In this document: positions 25,425-34,770 of the stretch, in pieces
Position numbering within the stretch: position 1 is the stretch's first letter
How the letters are laid out: the number at the start of each line of letters is the position of its first letter
Source of the DNA: BD1-7 clade bacterium
GTDB taxonomy: Bacteria; Pseudomonadota; Gammaproteobacteria; Pseudomonadales; DT-91
Length of the DNA stretch: 64,000 nt
NCBI GenBank assembly: GCA_902705865.1
Contig: CACSIO010000012.1
Coordinates: 620,001 to 684,000 of the forward strand
Direction: 5' to 3'
Made by a program: the position numbers and the translations under genes
Notes under the pieces: generated by a model
What the model saw: only the letters and a program-made list of their open reading frames with translations
The model's database searches: none
What the model was told of the DNA's origin: nothing

Positions 25425-25577
25425 AGAGGATCCTTTTCTATTTGCCGCATTCGAACCCTGAATACGGTTTATGATATTGGAATTGAGCGCAGTGTAGTGG
25501 ACAAATAATTGTAATCGATCGCCTGGTGTATCTATGGCTTCGGAGCCAGCTTACCCCGAAATCACGAGCCGAAAATC

Positions 25578-25616
25578 GATTCAAACGAATTGAATCAGGC
25601 TACCGATTCAATTCGT
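25578..25616. repeat. Tripartite overlapping inverted repeat, possible terminator/attenuator
   Basis: Three related segments lie in a row: GATTCAA (25578-25584), ACGAATTGAATC (25585-25596) and GATTCAATTCGT (25605-25616). The second can pair with the third (perfect 12 bp, 8-base loop) or with the first (7 bp, loop ACGAA), so two hairpins exclude each other. It lies 20 bases past the end of the DUF2505 gene (minus strand), whose weak terminator it may be. Confidence 0.55.
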
Positions 25617-25636
25617 CTCATACATACAGTCGATTA

Positions 25637-26113
25637 TTATCCGGCAAGACGCTTTGTAAGAAAATCGATTTCTTTCTGTGTGCCTTCTTCGCAGTTAGAA
25701 ACGATAAATTTCTCAACTTTACCGCCTACCAAAGGGATATCGGCTTTTGCTTTATAGCTGATTGTGTATTCACAGCCATCGCCTGATGGTTTCAGTGTCA
25801 TATCTGTGTTTACTTTTACAGGCTGACCTTCAACGGTGAATTCTGATTTCCCCACAAAGTTGTCGCCAACTTGCTGCCAAGTTTCAGTCAGATGCAGGAC
25901 TTGCTGAGGGTTAAATAGTTTTGCGAGGAATTTGGGTAAGTCACGTGTGACTTCGCGACGCATCGAAATAATAATTTTAGAACCTTCTTCTTCAACTTCT
26001 GCGTCAGCGCTCAATTCGCCCAAATCGATAGAGCGTTCTACCAAGAAGTCAGGATCACACAGCATGTCAATAACGGTGTCAACATCGTGCTGAAGTTTGT
26101 AAGTGGTGCTCAT
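25637..26113 (-). CDS. DUF2505 family protein
   Basis: 158 aa protein of the DUF2505 family, a START-like/SRPBCC fold group of unknown function. A helix-grip pattern is plausible: N-terminal YKLQHDVDTVIDML, several beta strands (KIIISMRREV, NFVGKSEFTVEG), and a long C-terminal helix with CEEGTQKEIDFLTKRL. No signal peptide or TM segment. It is read toward the kinase gene and follows tesA with a 48-base gap, so the two may be cotranscribed. A lipid- or ligand-binding role would be inference only. Confidence 0.75.
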   Translation of the reverse strand: MSTTYKLQHDVDTVIDMLCDPDFLVERSIDLGELSADAEVEEEGSKIIISMRREVTRDLPKFLAKLFNPQQVLHLTETWQQVGDNFVGKSEFTVEGQPVKVNTDMTLKPSGDGCEYTISYKAKADIPLVGGKVEKFIVSNCEEGTQKEIDFLTKRLAG

Positions 26114-26161
26114 GTCTGTCCTCAGAATTGTTGGTGTTGTTATGTTGCTAAATGTGCCATC

Positions 26162-26812
26162 TTATTCGGGCTGCTGCAACAGCGGTTTTAGATATTTCAA
26201 TACGTTACGCGCGATAGTAGGTTGTGCTTCGGCATTAGGGTGGAGGCCATCCTGCTGCATAAGGCTGGGTTCAAGTGCCACCTCATCGAGAAGGAAGGGC
26301 ATCAATATGATGTTTCGTTGATCGGCGATGTGACTGAAGCTTTCGTTAAAGGCTTTGCTGTAGCGACTGCCGTAGTTCGGCGGAATATGCATGCCGACCA
26401 ATAGTACATCCGCCCCAGCTGCCTGGCTTTTGTCGATCATTTCATTCAGGTTTTGGCGCATGGTTTTTAGTGAGTTACCACGCAATCCATCATTGGCGCC
26501 GAGTTCCAGCACAACGACATCTGGTTTGTGTTTGTTCAGATTGTTTTGCAAGCGTAATAATCCGCCGGTGGTTGTTTCTCCACTGATGCTTGTATTGATT
26601 ACTATGAACGTGTTCGGGGCAGATTTATCCAAATTCTGTTGCAACAAGGTTGGCCAATCTTGTTTGTGTTCCAGGCCGAACCCAGCGCTAAGACTGTCTC
26701 CGTAAACCAGAATGCGTGTTGCACAGGCTTGTGCACTGACCAATGAGAGAATAAAAAACGTAAGCAAAATCAATGCATTTGGTGAACGGTGAGATGCTGT
26801 GCGGGGTATCAT
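26162..26812 (-). CDS. tesA: Multifunctional acyl-CoA thioesterase I / lysophospholipase L1
   Basis: 216 aa periplasmic SGNH hydrolase. The signal peptide ends near residue 30 (SAQACA). Catalytic blocks: GDSLSAGFG (Ser40), block III ELGANDG and block V DGLHPN with Asp and His. TesA cleaves acyl esters and thioesters and is usually divergent from the ybbA-ybbP ABC transporter, exactly the arrangement here. Length matches E. coli TesA (208 aa). Confidence 0.92.
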   Translation of the reverse strand: MIPRTASHRSPNALILLTFFILSLVSAQACATRILVYGDSLSAGFGLEHKQDWPTLLQQNLDKSAPNTFIVINTSISGETTTGGLLRLQNNLNKHKPDVVVLELGANDGLRGNSLKTMRQNLNEMIDKSQAAGADVLLVGMHIPPNYGSRYSKAFNESFSHIADQRNIILMPFLLDEVALEPSLMQQDGLHPNAEAQPTIARNVLKYLKPLLQQPE

Positions 26813-27112
26813 ATAGGCCGATGATCCTGATTGATTGTGTCGGGCCGTTTTGAACCCGACTATTTGCCGATCTTAGCGAATAACAGCAAGCGTAAACGGT
26901 GTTTGATTGATGTGAACGTGAGCTGAGTCGGCAGCCAATGGGAAATTATGCCACAAAAAAGACGGTAATCAGCGATTTGTTACTGCCATCGAGCAGGATA
27001 ATATTCTTAAAATTACGCAATAGAGTGGGTTTTTTGCGATCAAGGCTGACGCCTATTGCATGACTCAACGTACAATGCGTCGACAGCTATATTCCTTTGA
27101 TTCGGGAGCACT
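26813..27112. other. Divergent tesA / ybbA intergenic region
   Basis: 300 bases with promoters presumably for both genes. The visible element is a dyad GTCGGG (26839-26844) / CCCGAC (26855-26860) close to the tesA start. A TACAAT lies about 40 bases before ybbA but lacks a properly spaced -35. No ORF. Confidence 0.4.
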
Positions 27113-27820
27113 ATGATTCAGGTTGATGATCTTTCGCACCAGGTCGTGACGGGTGATGAGCAATTACACATTCTCAGTGATATAAATCTTCAGATCAATG
27201 ACGGTGAAACCGTTGCTATTACAGGCAGTTCAGGTTCCGGTAAAACGACGCTTTTGGGGATGCTAGCGGGTCTTGATGTGCCATCAACCGGTAATATTCG
27301 TATCGATAGTCAATGTATCAGTGCGATGACTGAAGACCAGCGGGCTGAATTCCGTGCTGCGCAGGTTGGCTTTGTATTTCAGTCTTTTCATTTGCTGGCT
27401 GGTTTATCAGCGCTGGATAACGTGATGTTGCCCTTGGAGTTAGCGGGTGTGGATAACGCCCGTGGCGAAGCGGAGGCATTTCTTGAACAGGTGGGATTGG
27501 GCCATCGCTTACGCCACCATCCGACGCAGTTGTCGGGCGGAGAACAACAGCGTGTCGCTATTGCCCGTGCGTTTGCCTCTCGCCCCAAATACCTATTCGC
27601 CGATGAGCCGACGGGTAATTTGGATGCTGCGACCGGTGAAAAAATCATCGAGTTGCTGTTTGCGTTAAATCAATCCTCTCAGGCAACGCTGGTTATGGTG
27701 ACGCACGAAGAACGGCTCGCTGCGTTGTGCCAGCGTCATTTGGTTATCGAACGAGGTCGTTTATCTGATGTTGGTGGTGGTCGTGATAAAAACCACGGTC
27801 AGACCACTTCAGGGGTGTGA
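27113..27820 (+). CDS. ybbA: ABC transporter ATP-binding protein (YbbA family)
   Basis: 235 aa ATPase of the LolD/MacB-type family. Walker A GSSGSGKTT (about residue 40), Q-loop FVFQSFH, signature LSGGEQQRVAIARA and Walker B YLFADEP are all intact. It energises the permease encoded next. The pair is widespread but its substrate is not settled; a link to envelope lipid or toxin handling has been discussed for relatives. GGGAG precedes the ATG. Confidence 0.9.
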   Translation: MIQVDDLSHQVVTGDEQLHILSDINLQINDGETVAITGSSGSGKTTLLGMLAGLDVPSTGNIRIDSQCISAMTEDQRAEFRAAQVGFVFQSFHLLAGLSALDNVMLPLELAGVDNARGEAEAFLEQVGLGHRLRHHPTQLSGGEQQRVAIARAFASRPKYLFADEPTGNLDAATGEKIIELLFALNQSSQATLVMVTHEERLAALCQRHLVIERGRLSDVGGGRDKNHGQTTSGV

Positions 27821-27837
27821 GAAGGGTGATAGGTGGT

Positions 27838-30414
27838 ATGTCTGCATCAGAAACAAAACTTGCGTTGAAACAGTTGGCGACAGATTGGCGTAGCAACAGG
27901 CTTCAGCTGTTAGTTGTTGCGTTGATCTTATCGGTAACGGTTGTTGCCGGGTTGAGTGCCTTTGTTTCTCGACTCGAGGTTATGTTAGTGGGGCAGAGCA
28001 GCCAATTTTTGGCCGCAGACCGTGTCCTGTCGGATCCTTATCCAGCAAACCCGGAATTATTGCAAAAGGCGACAGAACTTGGTTTGCAGCAGGCGAGCCA
28101 TTTGTCTTTTCGTTCCATGCTTTATAAAGATGACGAGCCGGTACTTGTAAGTGTTAAGGCTGCGAGTGATCGGTATCCATTGAAAGGGGAATTAACCTAT
28201 CGAGAAGGTATTGATAGCCCTGAAATCACCGGTCAACAGGGCCCTGAACTTGGCACTGTATGGCTTGAACAACGCCTCTGGCAGCAGCTGGGGCTGAAGG
28301 TGGGTGACCCGGTTTATATTGGTGATGCACTGTTACGGGTGAATCGTTTGTTAGTTGCTGAGCCTGATCGAGGTGCTGGATTTATTACGATGGGCAGCCG
28401 TGTTTTGATGCATCTCGATGATGTGCCCGCAACGAATGTTATTCAGCCGGGCTCACGATTAACCTACCATTACCTGTTTGCTGGCGATACCAATGCGATT
28501 AGAGACTACGAAGATTGGCTGTTGCCGCAGTTGAGTGACAGTCAGCGATGGTTGGATCTTGAAAAGTCTCAACCGACAGTAGCGACATCGCTTGAGCGAG
28601 CTAAGCGTTTCTTTCTGTTGGCGAGCAGTATTGTGGTTGTGTTGGCGAGCATTGCTATTGCCATGGCGAGCAGTCGTTATGCACGGCAGCACATTAAACA
28701 GGTCGCGGTGCTTAAAACTCTGGGAATGACCTCACAGCGTATTCAAAACCTGTATCTGACGATGTTGGTCTTCCTTTGGTTAGGTGTGACTTTTGTGGGT
28801 TCTTTGCTGGCTTATGGATTGCAGGAAGTTGTGATCCGTTATGCCACGGCGTCGCTGGATGTAGCGATGCCAGCTATTTCGCTTCAGTCCTTCATATTAG
28901 GCGGTGTGTGCGCGTTAATCAGCCTTGGGTGCTTTGCGCTTCCGCCGTTGATTACGTTGAAAAATATTCCTGCCGTTCGAATATTTCAATTGGATGCAAC
29001 GGCCGATATTCCGGTTGTTTGGCGTTCTCTAGCCGTGGCTGGAATTGGCTTGGTTGCGCTGTTAATCATCTATACCCACTCTCCGATTTTGTCGTTGCTG
29101 ATGCTGGCGGGCCTTGTTTTGCTGGTATTTATTGTTGCGCTACCGGTTCGTTTTTTATTGGGTTATCTGCTGAGTAAAGGGTTAAGGGCAGGTTCATTCT
29201 GGTCGTTAGCAAAAGCAAATATCCAACGACGCATGACCACCAACGTGGTTCAAGTAGCGGTATTTGCAACGGCATTGATGTTGTTAGTTACTTTGATCGG
29301 CGTACGAGATTCGCTCTTTACGCAATGGCAAAATCAGTTGCCGGAGAAAACACCTAATCACTTTATTGTTAATCTCCAGAAACATGAATTACCGATATTC
29401 GATGATTGGCTAGCGCAACTTGGGCTGGATTCTGAGCCTGTGGCCGCGTATCCCATGCTGCGTGGTCGCCTGATTGAAGTGAATGGAACACCGGTAACAG
29501 ACCGTGTGAGTAAAGAGGTCTTCCAGCGCTCCGGTGCTAATCGGGAGCTTAATCTGTCGTGGTCGTCTCAATTGCCGGCCGACAACGCCATTGTTGAAGG
29601 TGAGTGGTTTGCTGACGGTGAAGCCGTTGTTGAGCGAGTTGAAGATGCTGAGGTTATCGGAGATGTAACAAGCGCCGAAGATACCGCTACAAGAGCCGGG
29701 CCGATTCTGGGTGTATCGGTAGAGTCTCAGCTGGCTGAACGGCTGAATATCGTCATGGGAGACGAGCTTAGCTTTATGGTTACTGCGGAGCTGGTTAGTG
29801 CGCGAGTGACCAGTATTCGCGAAGTTGAATGGGACCGCATGCACCCCAACTTTTACATGATGTTTGCGCCTAGGGCGCTGGATCATATGGCGCACACCTA
29901 TATGACCAGTTTTTGGGTGCCGGATGATCGGAAAACCGAGGTCAATCAAGTTATGACGATGATTCCTACCTCCGTTGTAATTGATGTAGCAGCGGTGATC
30001 CAGCAAATTCGTTCAATTGTTCATCATGTATCGCAGGCACTGCAGCTTGTGCTTGTATTCGTGATGGTTGGTGCCTTGGTTGTGATGTGGGCCACTGTGC
30101 AAGCAGGGTTAGATCTGCGTACCAAAGAAAACACCATTATTCGTGCATTGGGTGGCAAGCGCGGTTTGATTATTGGTAGCTTACTTTGCGAATTTGCACT
30201 GTTGGGTTTTATTGCCGGGGTCGTTGCTACGATTATGAGCGAGTTGATACTGGTTGTTTTGCAAGCCTTTGTGTTTAAACTGGATTTTGCTTTGCACCCT
30301 GAAATTTGGTGGATTGCGCCGGTCATGGGCATCGTTATGGTAGGGGCAGGTGGATACTTAAGCGCACGTCGTGTTGTCAGTACAACACCGATGGAGTTGC
30401 TACGCGAAGTTTGA
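27838..30414 (+). CDS. ybbP: ABC transporter permease, FtsX/MacB-like (YbbP family)
   Basis: 858 aa permease with the duplicated FtsX layout: an N-terminal TM, a large periplasmic domain (about 50-250), clustered TM helices (about 255-480), a second periplasmic domain (about 500-720) and a final three-TM FtsX unit ending in STTPMELLREV. A GTG at 27817 overlapping the ybbA stop would add seven residues, but ATG 27838 has AGGTGG close upstream. It forms the membrane part of the YbbA/YbbP complex. Confidence 0.88.
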   Translation: MSASETKLALKQLATDWRSNRLQLLVVALILSVTVVAGLSAFVSRLEVMLVGQSSQFLAADRVLSDPYPANPELLQKATELGLQQASHLSFRSMLYKDDEPVLVSVKAASDRYPLKGELTYREGIDSPEITGQQGPELGTVWLEQRLWQQLGLKVGDPVYIGDALLRVNRLLVAEPDRGAGFITMGSRVLMHLDDVPATNVIQPGSRLTYHYLFAGDTNAIRDYEDWLLPQLSDSQRWLDLEKSQPTVATSLERAKRFFLLASSIVVVLASIAIAMASSRYARQHIKQVAVLKTLGMTSQRIQNLYLTMLVFLWLGVTFVGSLLAYGLQEVVIRYATASLDVAMPAISLQSFILGGVCALISLGCFALPPLITLKNIPAVRIFQLDATADIPVVWRSLAVAGIGLVALLIIYTHSPILSLLMLAGLVLLVFIVALPVRFLLGYLLSKGLRAGSFWSLAKANIQRRMTTNVVQVAVFATALMLLVTLIGVRDSLFTQWQNQLPEKTPNHFIVNLQKHELPIFDDWLAQLGLDSEPVAAYPMLRGRLIEVNGTPVTDRVSKEVFQRSGANRELNLSWSSQLPADNAIVEGEWFADGEAVVERVEDAEVIGDVTSAEDTATRAGPILGVSVESQLAERLNIVMGDELSFMVTAELVSARVTSIREVEWDRMHPNFYMMFAPRALDHMAHTYMTSFWVPDDRKTEVNQVMTMIPTSVVIDVAAVIQQIRSIVHHVSQALQLVLVFVMVGALVVMWATVQAGLDLRTKENTIIRALGGKRGLIIGSLLCEFALLGFIAGVVATIMSELILVVLQAFVFKLDFALHPEIWWIAPVMGIVMVGAGGYLSARRVVSTTPMELLREV

Positions 30415-30517
30415 TTATTCTATCGACTCGCAATGTTCACTAGCCGCTGCCCGTGAGCTTGGGTAAGCAACTGAGCTTTCGTTGTTACACACGCGTTTTT
30501 ACGACATCGGAGAAATG

Positions 30518-31312
30518 ATGGATCTTCAAATAGCGGGTAAAACCTTTCTTGTAGCCGGTGCGAGTAAAGGCTTGGGGTTTGCCATTGCCGAGCGTTTAGT
30601 GCGTGAAGGAGCGAATGTTGCCATTAGCGGTAGTGATGCCGCTCGGATTGAGGCTGCCGGTAAAAAACTCGCCGCAGTGGCGCAGACACCTGAGGCGGTT
30701 TATGCCGCTGTTTGTGATGTGTGCCTTGCGCAAGATATTACTCGTTGGGTAGCCTCTGTTGAAAATCGTTATGGGGCAATTGACGGACTTGTCGTGAATG
30801 CCGGTGGGCCACCACCAGGGCGCTTCGATGATTTCAGTGATGAAGATTGGTTGGCCGCCTTCAACTTAACGTTGATGTCCGCCATTCGTTTGATTCGGGC
30901 GGCACTGCCGTCACTAAGAGCGTCAAAAGGATCGGTTGTGACGTTAACATCCTCGTCGGTGAAGGAGCCTATCGACTTTCTGTTATTGTCGAATGTCATG
31001 CGTTCAGGCGTAACGAGCTTGGCAAAATCCTTGTCAAAAACAGAAGCAGAGCACGGGGTGCGATTCAATAACCTTGTGCCAGGGTTGATAGCGACAGATC
31101 GCATGAAGCACTTGGATGAAGTTCAGGCGCAAGCACATGGCCGAAGTGTTGGGGCGCAGCATCAGGCATCAGCATCACAGATTCCCCTTGGCCGATACGG
31201 TGATCCGGCGGAGTTTGCTGACGCTGCAGCTTTTCTTCTTTCTGGATGCGCAAGCTATATCACCGGTGCAACCCTGGTGGCCGATGGCGGGACGATGAAA
31301 ACCCTGTTTTAA
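30518..31312 (+). CDS. SDR-fold oxidoreductase lacking canonical Tyr-Lys pair
   Basis: 264 aa. The Rossmann motif is GASKGLG and the NAG segment is NAGGPPPG. After TLTSSS, where YxxxK is expected, the sequence reads LLLSNVMRSG, so Ser takes the Tyr place and Arg the Lys place. This matches the BKR-like SDR subgroup known to lack the perfect tetrad. Substrate and even activity are uncertain. The frame extends back to a TTG at 30482; of the ATGs at 30515 and 30518 the second is better spaced from CGGAG. It follows ybbP by about 100 bases without a terminator, so cotranscription is possible. Confidence 0.8.
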   Translation: MDLQIAGKTFLVAGASKGLGFAIAERLVREGANVAISGSDAARIEAAGKKLAAVAQTPEAVYAAVCDVCLAQDITRWVASVENRYGAIDGLVVNAGGPPPGRFDDFSDEDWLAAFNLTLMSAIRLIRAALPSLRASKGSVVTLTSSSVKEPIDFLLLSNVMRSGVTSLAKSLSKTEAEHGVRFNNLVPGLIATDRMKHLDEVQAQAHGRSVGAQHQASASQIPLGRYGDPAEFADAAAFLLSGCASYITGATLVADGGTMKTLF

Positions 31313-31543
31313 TTAAGTAACTGTTAGTGGTCTCTGGTCGTAAATTGGTGAAATTTCCGTGTCAACGGCTGCGAAATATCATCCTCTGGGGAAAGTTAGG
31401 TTACAATGTCGAAGCTAACTATTTTAGGCATTGTAATCATTGGTTATTTACGTGACATTGTTTCAAGATTATAACGATACACATTGTTCGCGTTTGCAGG
31501 GCTTGCGAATGCATAGCACGCACAAGGAAATTCAGGAGCACGT

Positions 31544-34500
31544 GTGTTAAGTCGCCTTTCTATTCGATATAAAATTGGCTTTATTGCGCTGATTGGTTTT
31601 ATCGGTTTTGTAGTTTACCAAGCTGCAAGCTATCGAATGTCTATCAGTATTCGTGATCAGTTACAGCAGATTCGCACTGACGACTTTGCTATTCTGAAGT
31701 TCTCCAATGACATCCAGGTTAATTTTTCCGAACTCGACAAGCTGTACCAGTCATCGCTTGCGGAAGCGGATATGGATCTGCTGATTGAAGCAGACGGTCG
31801 TGCCCGGCGTATGAAGCTGGATTTTGAAACGCTACGCCAAACTTATAATATTGAAGACCTATTGTTTCACGAACTCTATAGTCTTTTTAATAGTTATATT
31901 GATAAGACCTCCAGCCATACTGTTGCTGTTTTAGGGAATGCCGTTGATTATGAGCGCACGCTTGAAGGGTATGCCCAAATAGGGCTTTTACGGGAGCGCT
32001 ATGAAGATGCTCAAAGTCGATATCTTGAGGATCGATACCGAGCATTTGAAAACCAGCTCAACAAGATTGAAGCAGAAGAAGCCTACATGGTTCAGTTTGG
32101 TTTGGTTCTCGGTGCCATACTGACGTTGGTTCTTGGTGTGTTCTCCATCCTTATTATTCGTAATCTCATCAGTGCATTCGGCAACGCCGTTAATGTGGCG
32201 GAACAAATTGCCAGTGGTAATCTGACTCAGCAAATTCAAACTGTTGCGCAAGATGAAACGGGCCAGCTAATGCGGTCGTTGCATGCAATGCGTGATGCAT
32301 TAACAACGCAAAGTGAAGATAACCAACAGCGCGAAAGTGTGCAGGATTTTCTGGGTGGGTTGAATGAAACCATGCGTGGTGACAAAACCCTAGACCAGTT
32401 AACACATGGTGTTCTTGAATACTTGTGTCGCCATTTTTACGCGCAAATAGGCGCATTCTATTTGCTCGATAGCAATCACCTCGAAATGGTTGCCAGTTAT
32501 GCCTACCGCATTGATGATACACACCAAACCTGTTTTGACATTCGCGATACCCTTGTTGGACAGGTCGCGGTTGAGAAAAAGCCTCGTATTATCGAAGATG
32601 TACCTGACGAATACGTGCAAATCAGCTCTGGTCTTGGGCAAGCTCGTCCACGTACGTTAATGCTGGTTCCGATCCTTTTTGAGGGTGGGTTGAAGGGGTT
32701 GATAGAGATCGCTGCGTTCAGGCGTTTTTCAGAAGACGATCTCTATTTGATGCGTCGTTGTAATGACGCCATCGCGATCTCGGTTAACTCTGCCCAGTCA
32801 AGGCTCAAGGTTTCGCTGATGTTGAAGCAAACGCAAGAGCAAGCCAGAGAATTACAAAACCAGCGAGAAAAGCTCGGAGACATTAATCGCAAGCTGGAAG
32901 AGCGAACGAAGGAGCTGGATATGCAAAATAGCCAGTTGGAAGATTCACGTGGTGAGCTGCTAGAAAAATCTCAAGCACTTGAGCTCAGTGGTAAATACAA
33001 GTCGCAGTTCCTGTCGACCATGTCCCATGAATTACGCACACCGTTGAATAGCATTTTGATTTTGTCTGAATCATTAAAAGACAATAGTCATTCGAATTTG
33101 AGTGCTGACGAGGTGCAACACGCTGAGGTTATCTACACCGCCGGTACTGAATTGCTGACCCTCATTAACGATATCCTCGACCTCAGTAAGGTGGAAGAGG
33201 GCAAAATGGATATTGTTCTTGAGCCTGTGCGGATTCGCCAATTGGCACAATCGCTGGTTCCCGGCGCCGAAATCATTGCGAGAAACAAAGGCCTCGAGTA
33301 TCAAGTTGATGTTGCACCCAATGTGCCTGAAACCATTTTTACCGATTCGCAGCGTGTTAAACAGATTGTTCGGAACTTTATTTCCAACGCAATTAAGTTC
33401 ACCAACGCGGGCGGTGTTTACGTCGGCTTCGCTATGCCCGATAACGAAACGCGTTTTCGTTCAAAGTCACTGTCGTTGGGTAACAGCTTGATGGTGACTG
33501 TTAGGGATACCGGGATAGGCATTAGTCGAAATGTTCAAGAGCGTGTTTTCAATGCATTTGAGCAAGCGGATGGCACTACAAGTCGTCGTCATGGTGGCAC
33601 AGGGTTGGGGCTAACAATCTCTAAAGAACTTGCAGTATTGCTCGGTGGTGAGATTCAGTTGCATTCAGATGGTGAAAATCAAGGCGCCACATTTACGCTT
33701 CTGGTGCCTCTGGATGCGAGGGAGAGTGTGCCAAAGGCTTTAATTGCCAATGTAGCACCCGCAGAAAACCTGCCCGCCGTAACCATCGATTCTCCAACGG
33801 TTCGAGCCCTATTAATTGAGGATAACCCGGTATTTCATCAAGTTTTTAAGACGGTCTTTAAAAAAGCCGGTTTTGAGCTGGCTGTTGCCGAAGACGGAGC
33901 CCGAGCCTTGGCATTGCTTCAGGAGCGAGAATTTGATGTGCTTATTGTGGATCTCAACTTGCCAGATTATTCCGGCACTCGATTACTGTCTTTGATTCGC
34001 CGGTCTAGCGGTTATGACAAGACCCCGTTATTTGTGTTTACCGCACAGGATCTTGAAGGTAGTGAGTTGGAAGATGTCATGATGTATACCAATGAGATTA
34101 TTCCCAAGAGCCCTACATCGGTTACGCGCGTCGTGGATGTTATTGAGCAGATCCGGGTAACTGCACCGACGCTAGTGACCCCCGCGGAATATTTAAGCGT
34201 GCTCGATGGCTGTAAAATATTGCTGGTTGACGATGACGAACGTAATTTATATTCGATCTCTGCAGCATTGCAGCGCTATGGATGTGAGCTTGTTCTGGCT
34301 GGTAGTGGCGTCGACGCAATAGAGAAATTGCAAGAAATTCCTGATATTCAGATCATGCTTCTCGACATTATGATGCCAAACATGGATGGTTATGAGGTAT
34401 TGGAGAAGGTTCGTCGTGGTCTTAAAAACACGGCGTTACCTATCGTTGCCTTAACTGCCAAGGCGATGGTTGGCGATCGGGAGAAGTGCCTGAAGGCCGG

Positions 34501-34594
34501 CGCAACCGGCTATTTGTCGAAGCCTGTTGATACCCAAGAGCTATTGCAGTGTATCGCCCAGCACCTTGCAGAGGTCGAAATATCGGTTGTATGA
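31544..34594 (+). CDS. Hybrid histidine kinase: HAMP-GAF-HisKA-HATPase-REC-REC
   Basis: 1016 aa. Two TM segments (about 9-30 and 184-206) flank a periplasmic four-helix-type sensor. A HAMP (about 207-260), a GAF domain (about 280-420), a coiled coil (about 425-480), HisKA (FLSTMSHELRTPLNS), HATPase_c (NFISNAIKFT, DTGIGI, GLGLTI) and two receivers follow, with Asp in VLIVDLNLPDYSG and in MLLDIMMPNMDG and Lys in both. GTG 31544 has AGGAG five bases upstream. Both receivers look active, suggesting a branched relay. No Hpt or output regulator is adjacent. Confidence 0.9.
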   Translation: MLSRLSIRYKIGFIALIGFIGFVVYQAASYRMSISIRDQLQQIRTDDFAILKFSNDIQVNFSELDKLYQSSLAEADMDLLIEADGRARRMKLDFETLRQTYNIEDLLFHELYSLFNSYIDKTSSHTVAVLGNAVDYERTLEGYAQIGLLRERYEDAQSRYLEDRYRAFENQLNKIEAEEAYMVQFGLVLGAILTLVLGVFSILIIRNLISAFGNAVNVAEQIASGNLTQQIQTVAQDETGQLMRSLHAMRDALTTQSEDNQQRESVQDFLGGLNETMRGDKTLDQLTHGVLEYLCRHFYAQIGAFYLLDSNHLEMVASYAYRIDDTHQTCFDIRDTLVGQVAVEKKPRIIEDVPDEYVQISSGLGQARPRTLMLVPILFEGGLKGLIEIAAFRRFSEDDLYLMRRCNDAIAISVNSAQSRLKVSLMLKQTQEQARELQNQREKLGDINRKLEERTKELDMQNSQLEDSRGELLEKSQALELSGKYKSQFLSTMSHELRTPLNSILILSESLKDNSHSNLSADEVQHAEVIYTAGTELLTLINDILDLSKVEEGKMDIVLEPVRIRQLAQSLVPGAEIIARNKGLEYQVDVAPNVPETIFTDSQRVKQIVRNFISNAIKFTNAGGVYVGFAMPDNETRFRSKSLSLGNSLMVTVRDTGIGISRNVQERVFNAFEQADGTTSRRHGGTGLGLTISKELAVLLGGEIQLHSDGENQGATFTLLVPLDARESVPKALIANVAPAENLPAVTIDSPTVRALLIEDNPVFHQVFKTVFKKAGFELAVAEDGARALALLQEREFDVLIVDLNLPDYSGTRLLSLIRRSSGYDKTPLFVFTAQDLEGSELEDVMMYTNEIIPKSPTSVTRVVDVIEQIRVTAPTLVTPAEYLSVLDGCKILLVDDDERNLYSISAALQRYGCELVLAGSGVDAIEKLQEIPDIQIMLLDIMMPNMDGYEVLEKVRRGLKNTALPIVALTAKAMVGDREKCLKAGATGYLSKPVDTQELLQCIAQHLAEVEISVV

Positions 34595-34770
34595 GGGTGA
34601 AAAACGATTTCCTCACTTGCAATCCGCTGACTTTTCAGAAAAATGACAGGTTCGATTCCCGAATTCAAACCGGATACTCGGGCACTCAACAGGGCGCGAC
34701 CGATATGGCTGAGGATGCCTGACGTCGGATAGCTGCCACCCCATTTCGATATTCCCATTGGATTTTTGAC

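Noticed and set aside
29410..30006. 198-codon open frame on the minus strand inside ybbP
   Set aside because: Fully antisense to a clear permease gene; no motif.
34649..34672. GGTTCGATTCCC resembling a tRNA T-loop
   Set aside because: The T-stem does not pair well and no acceptor, D or anticodon arms are found around it.
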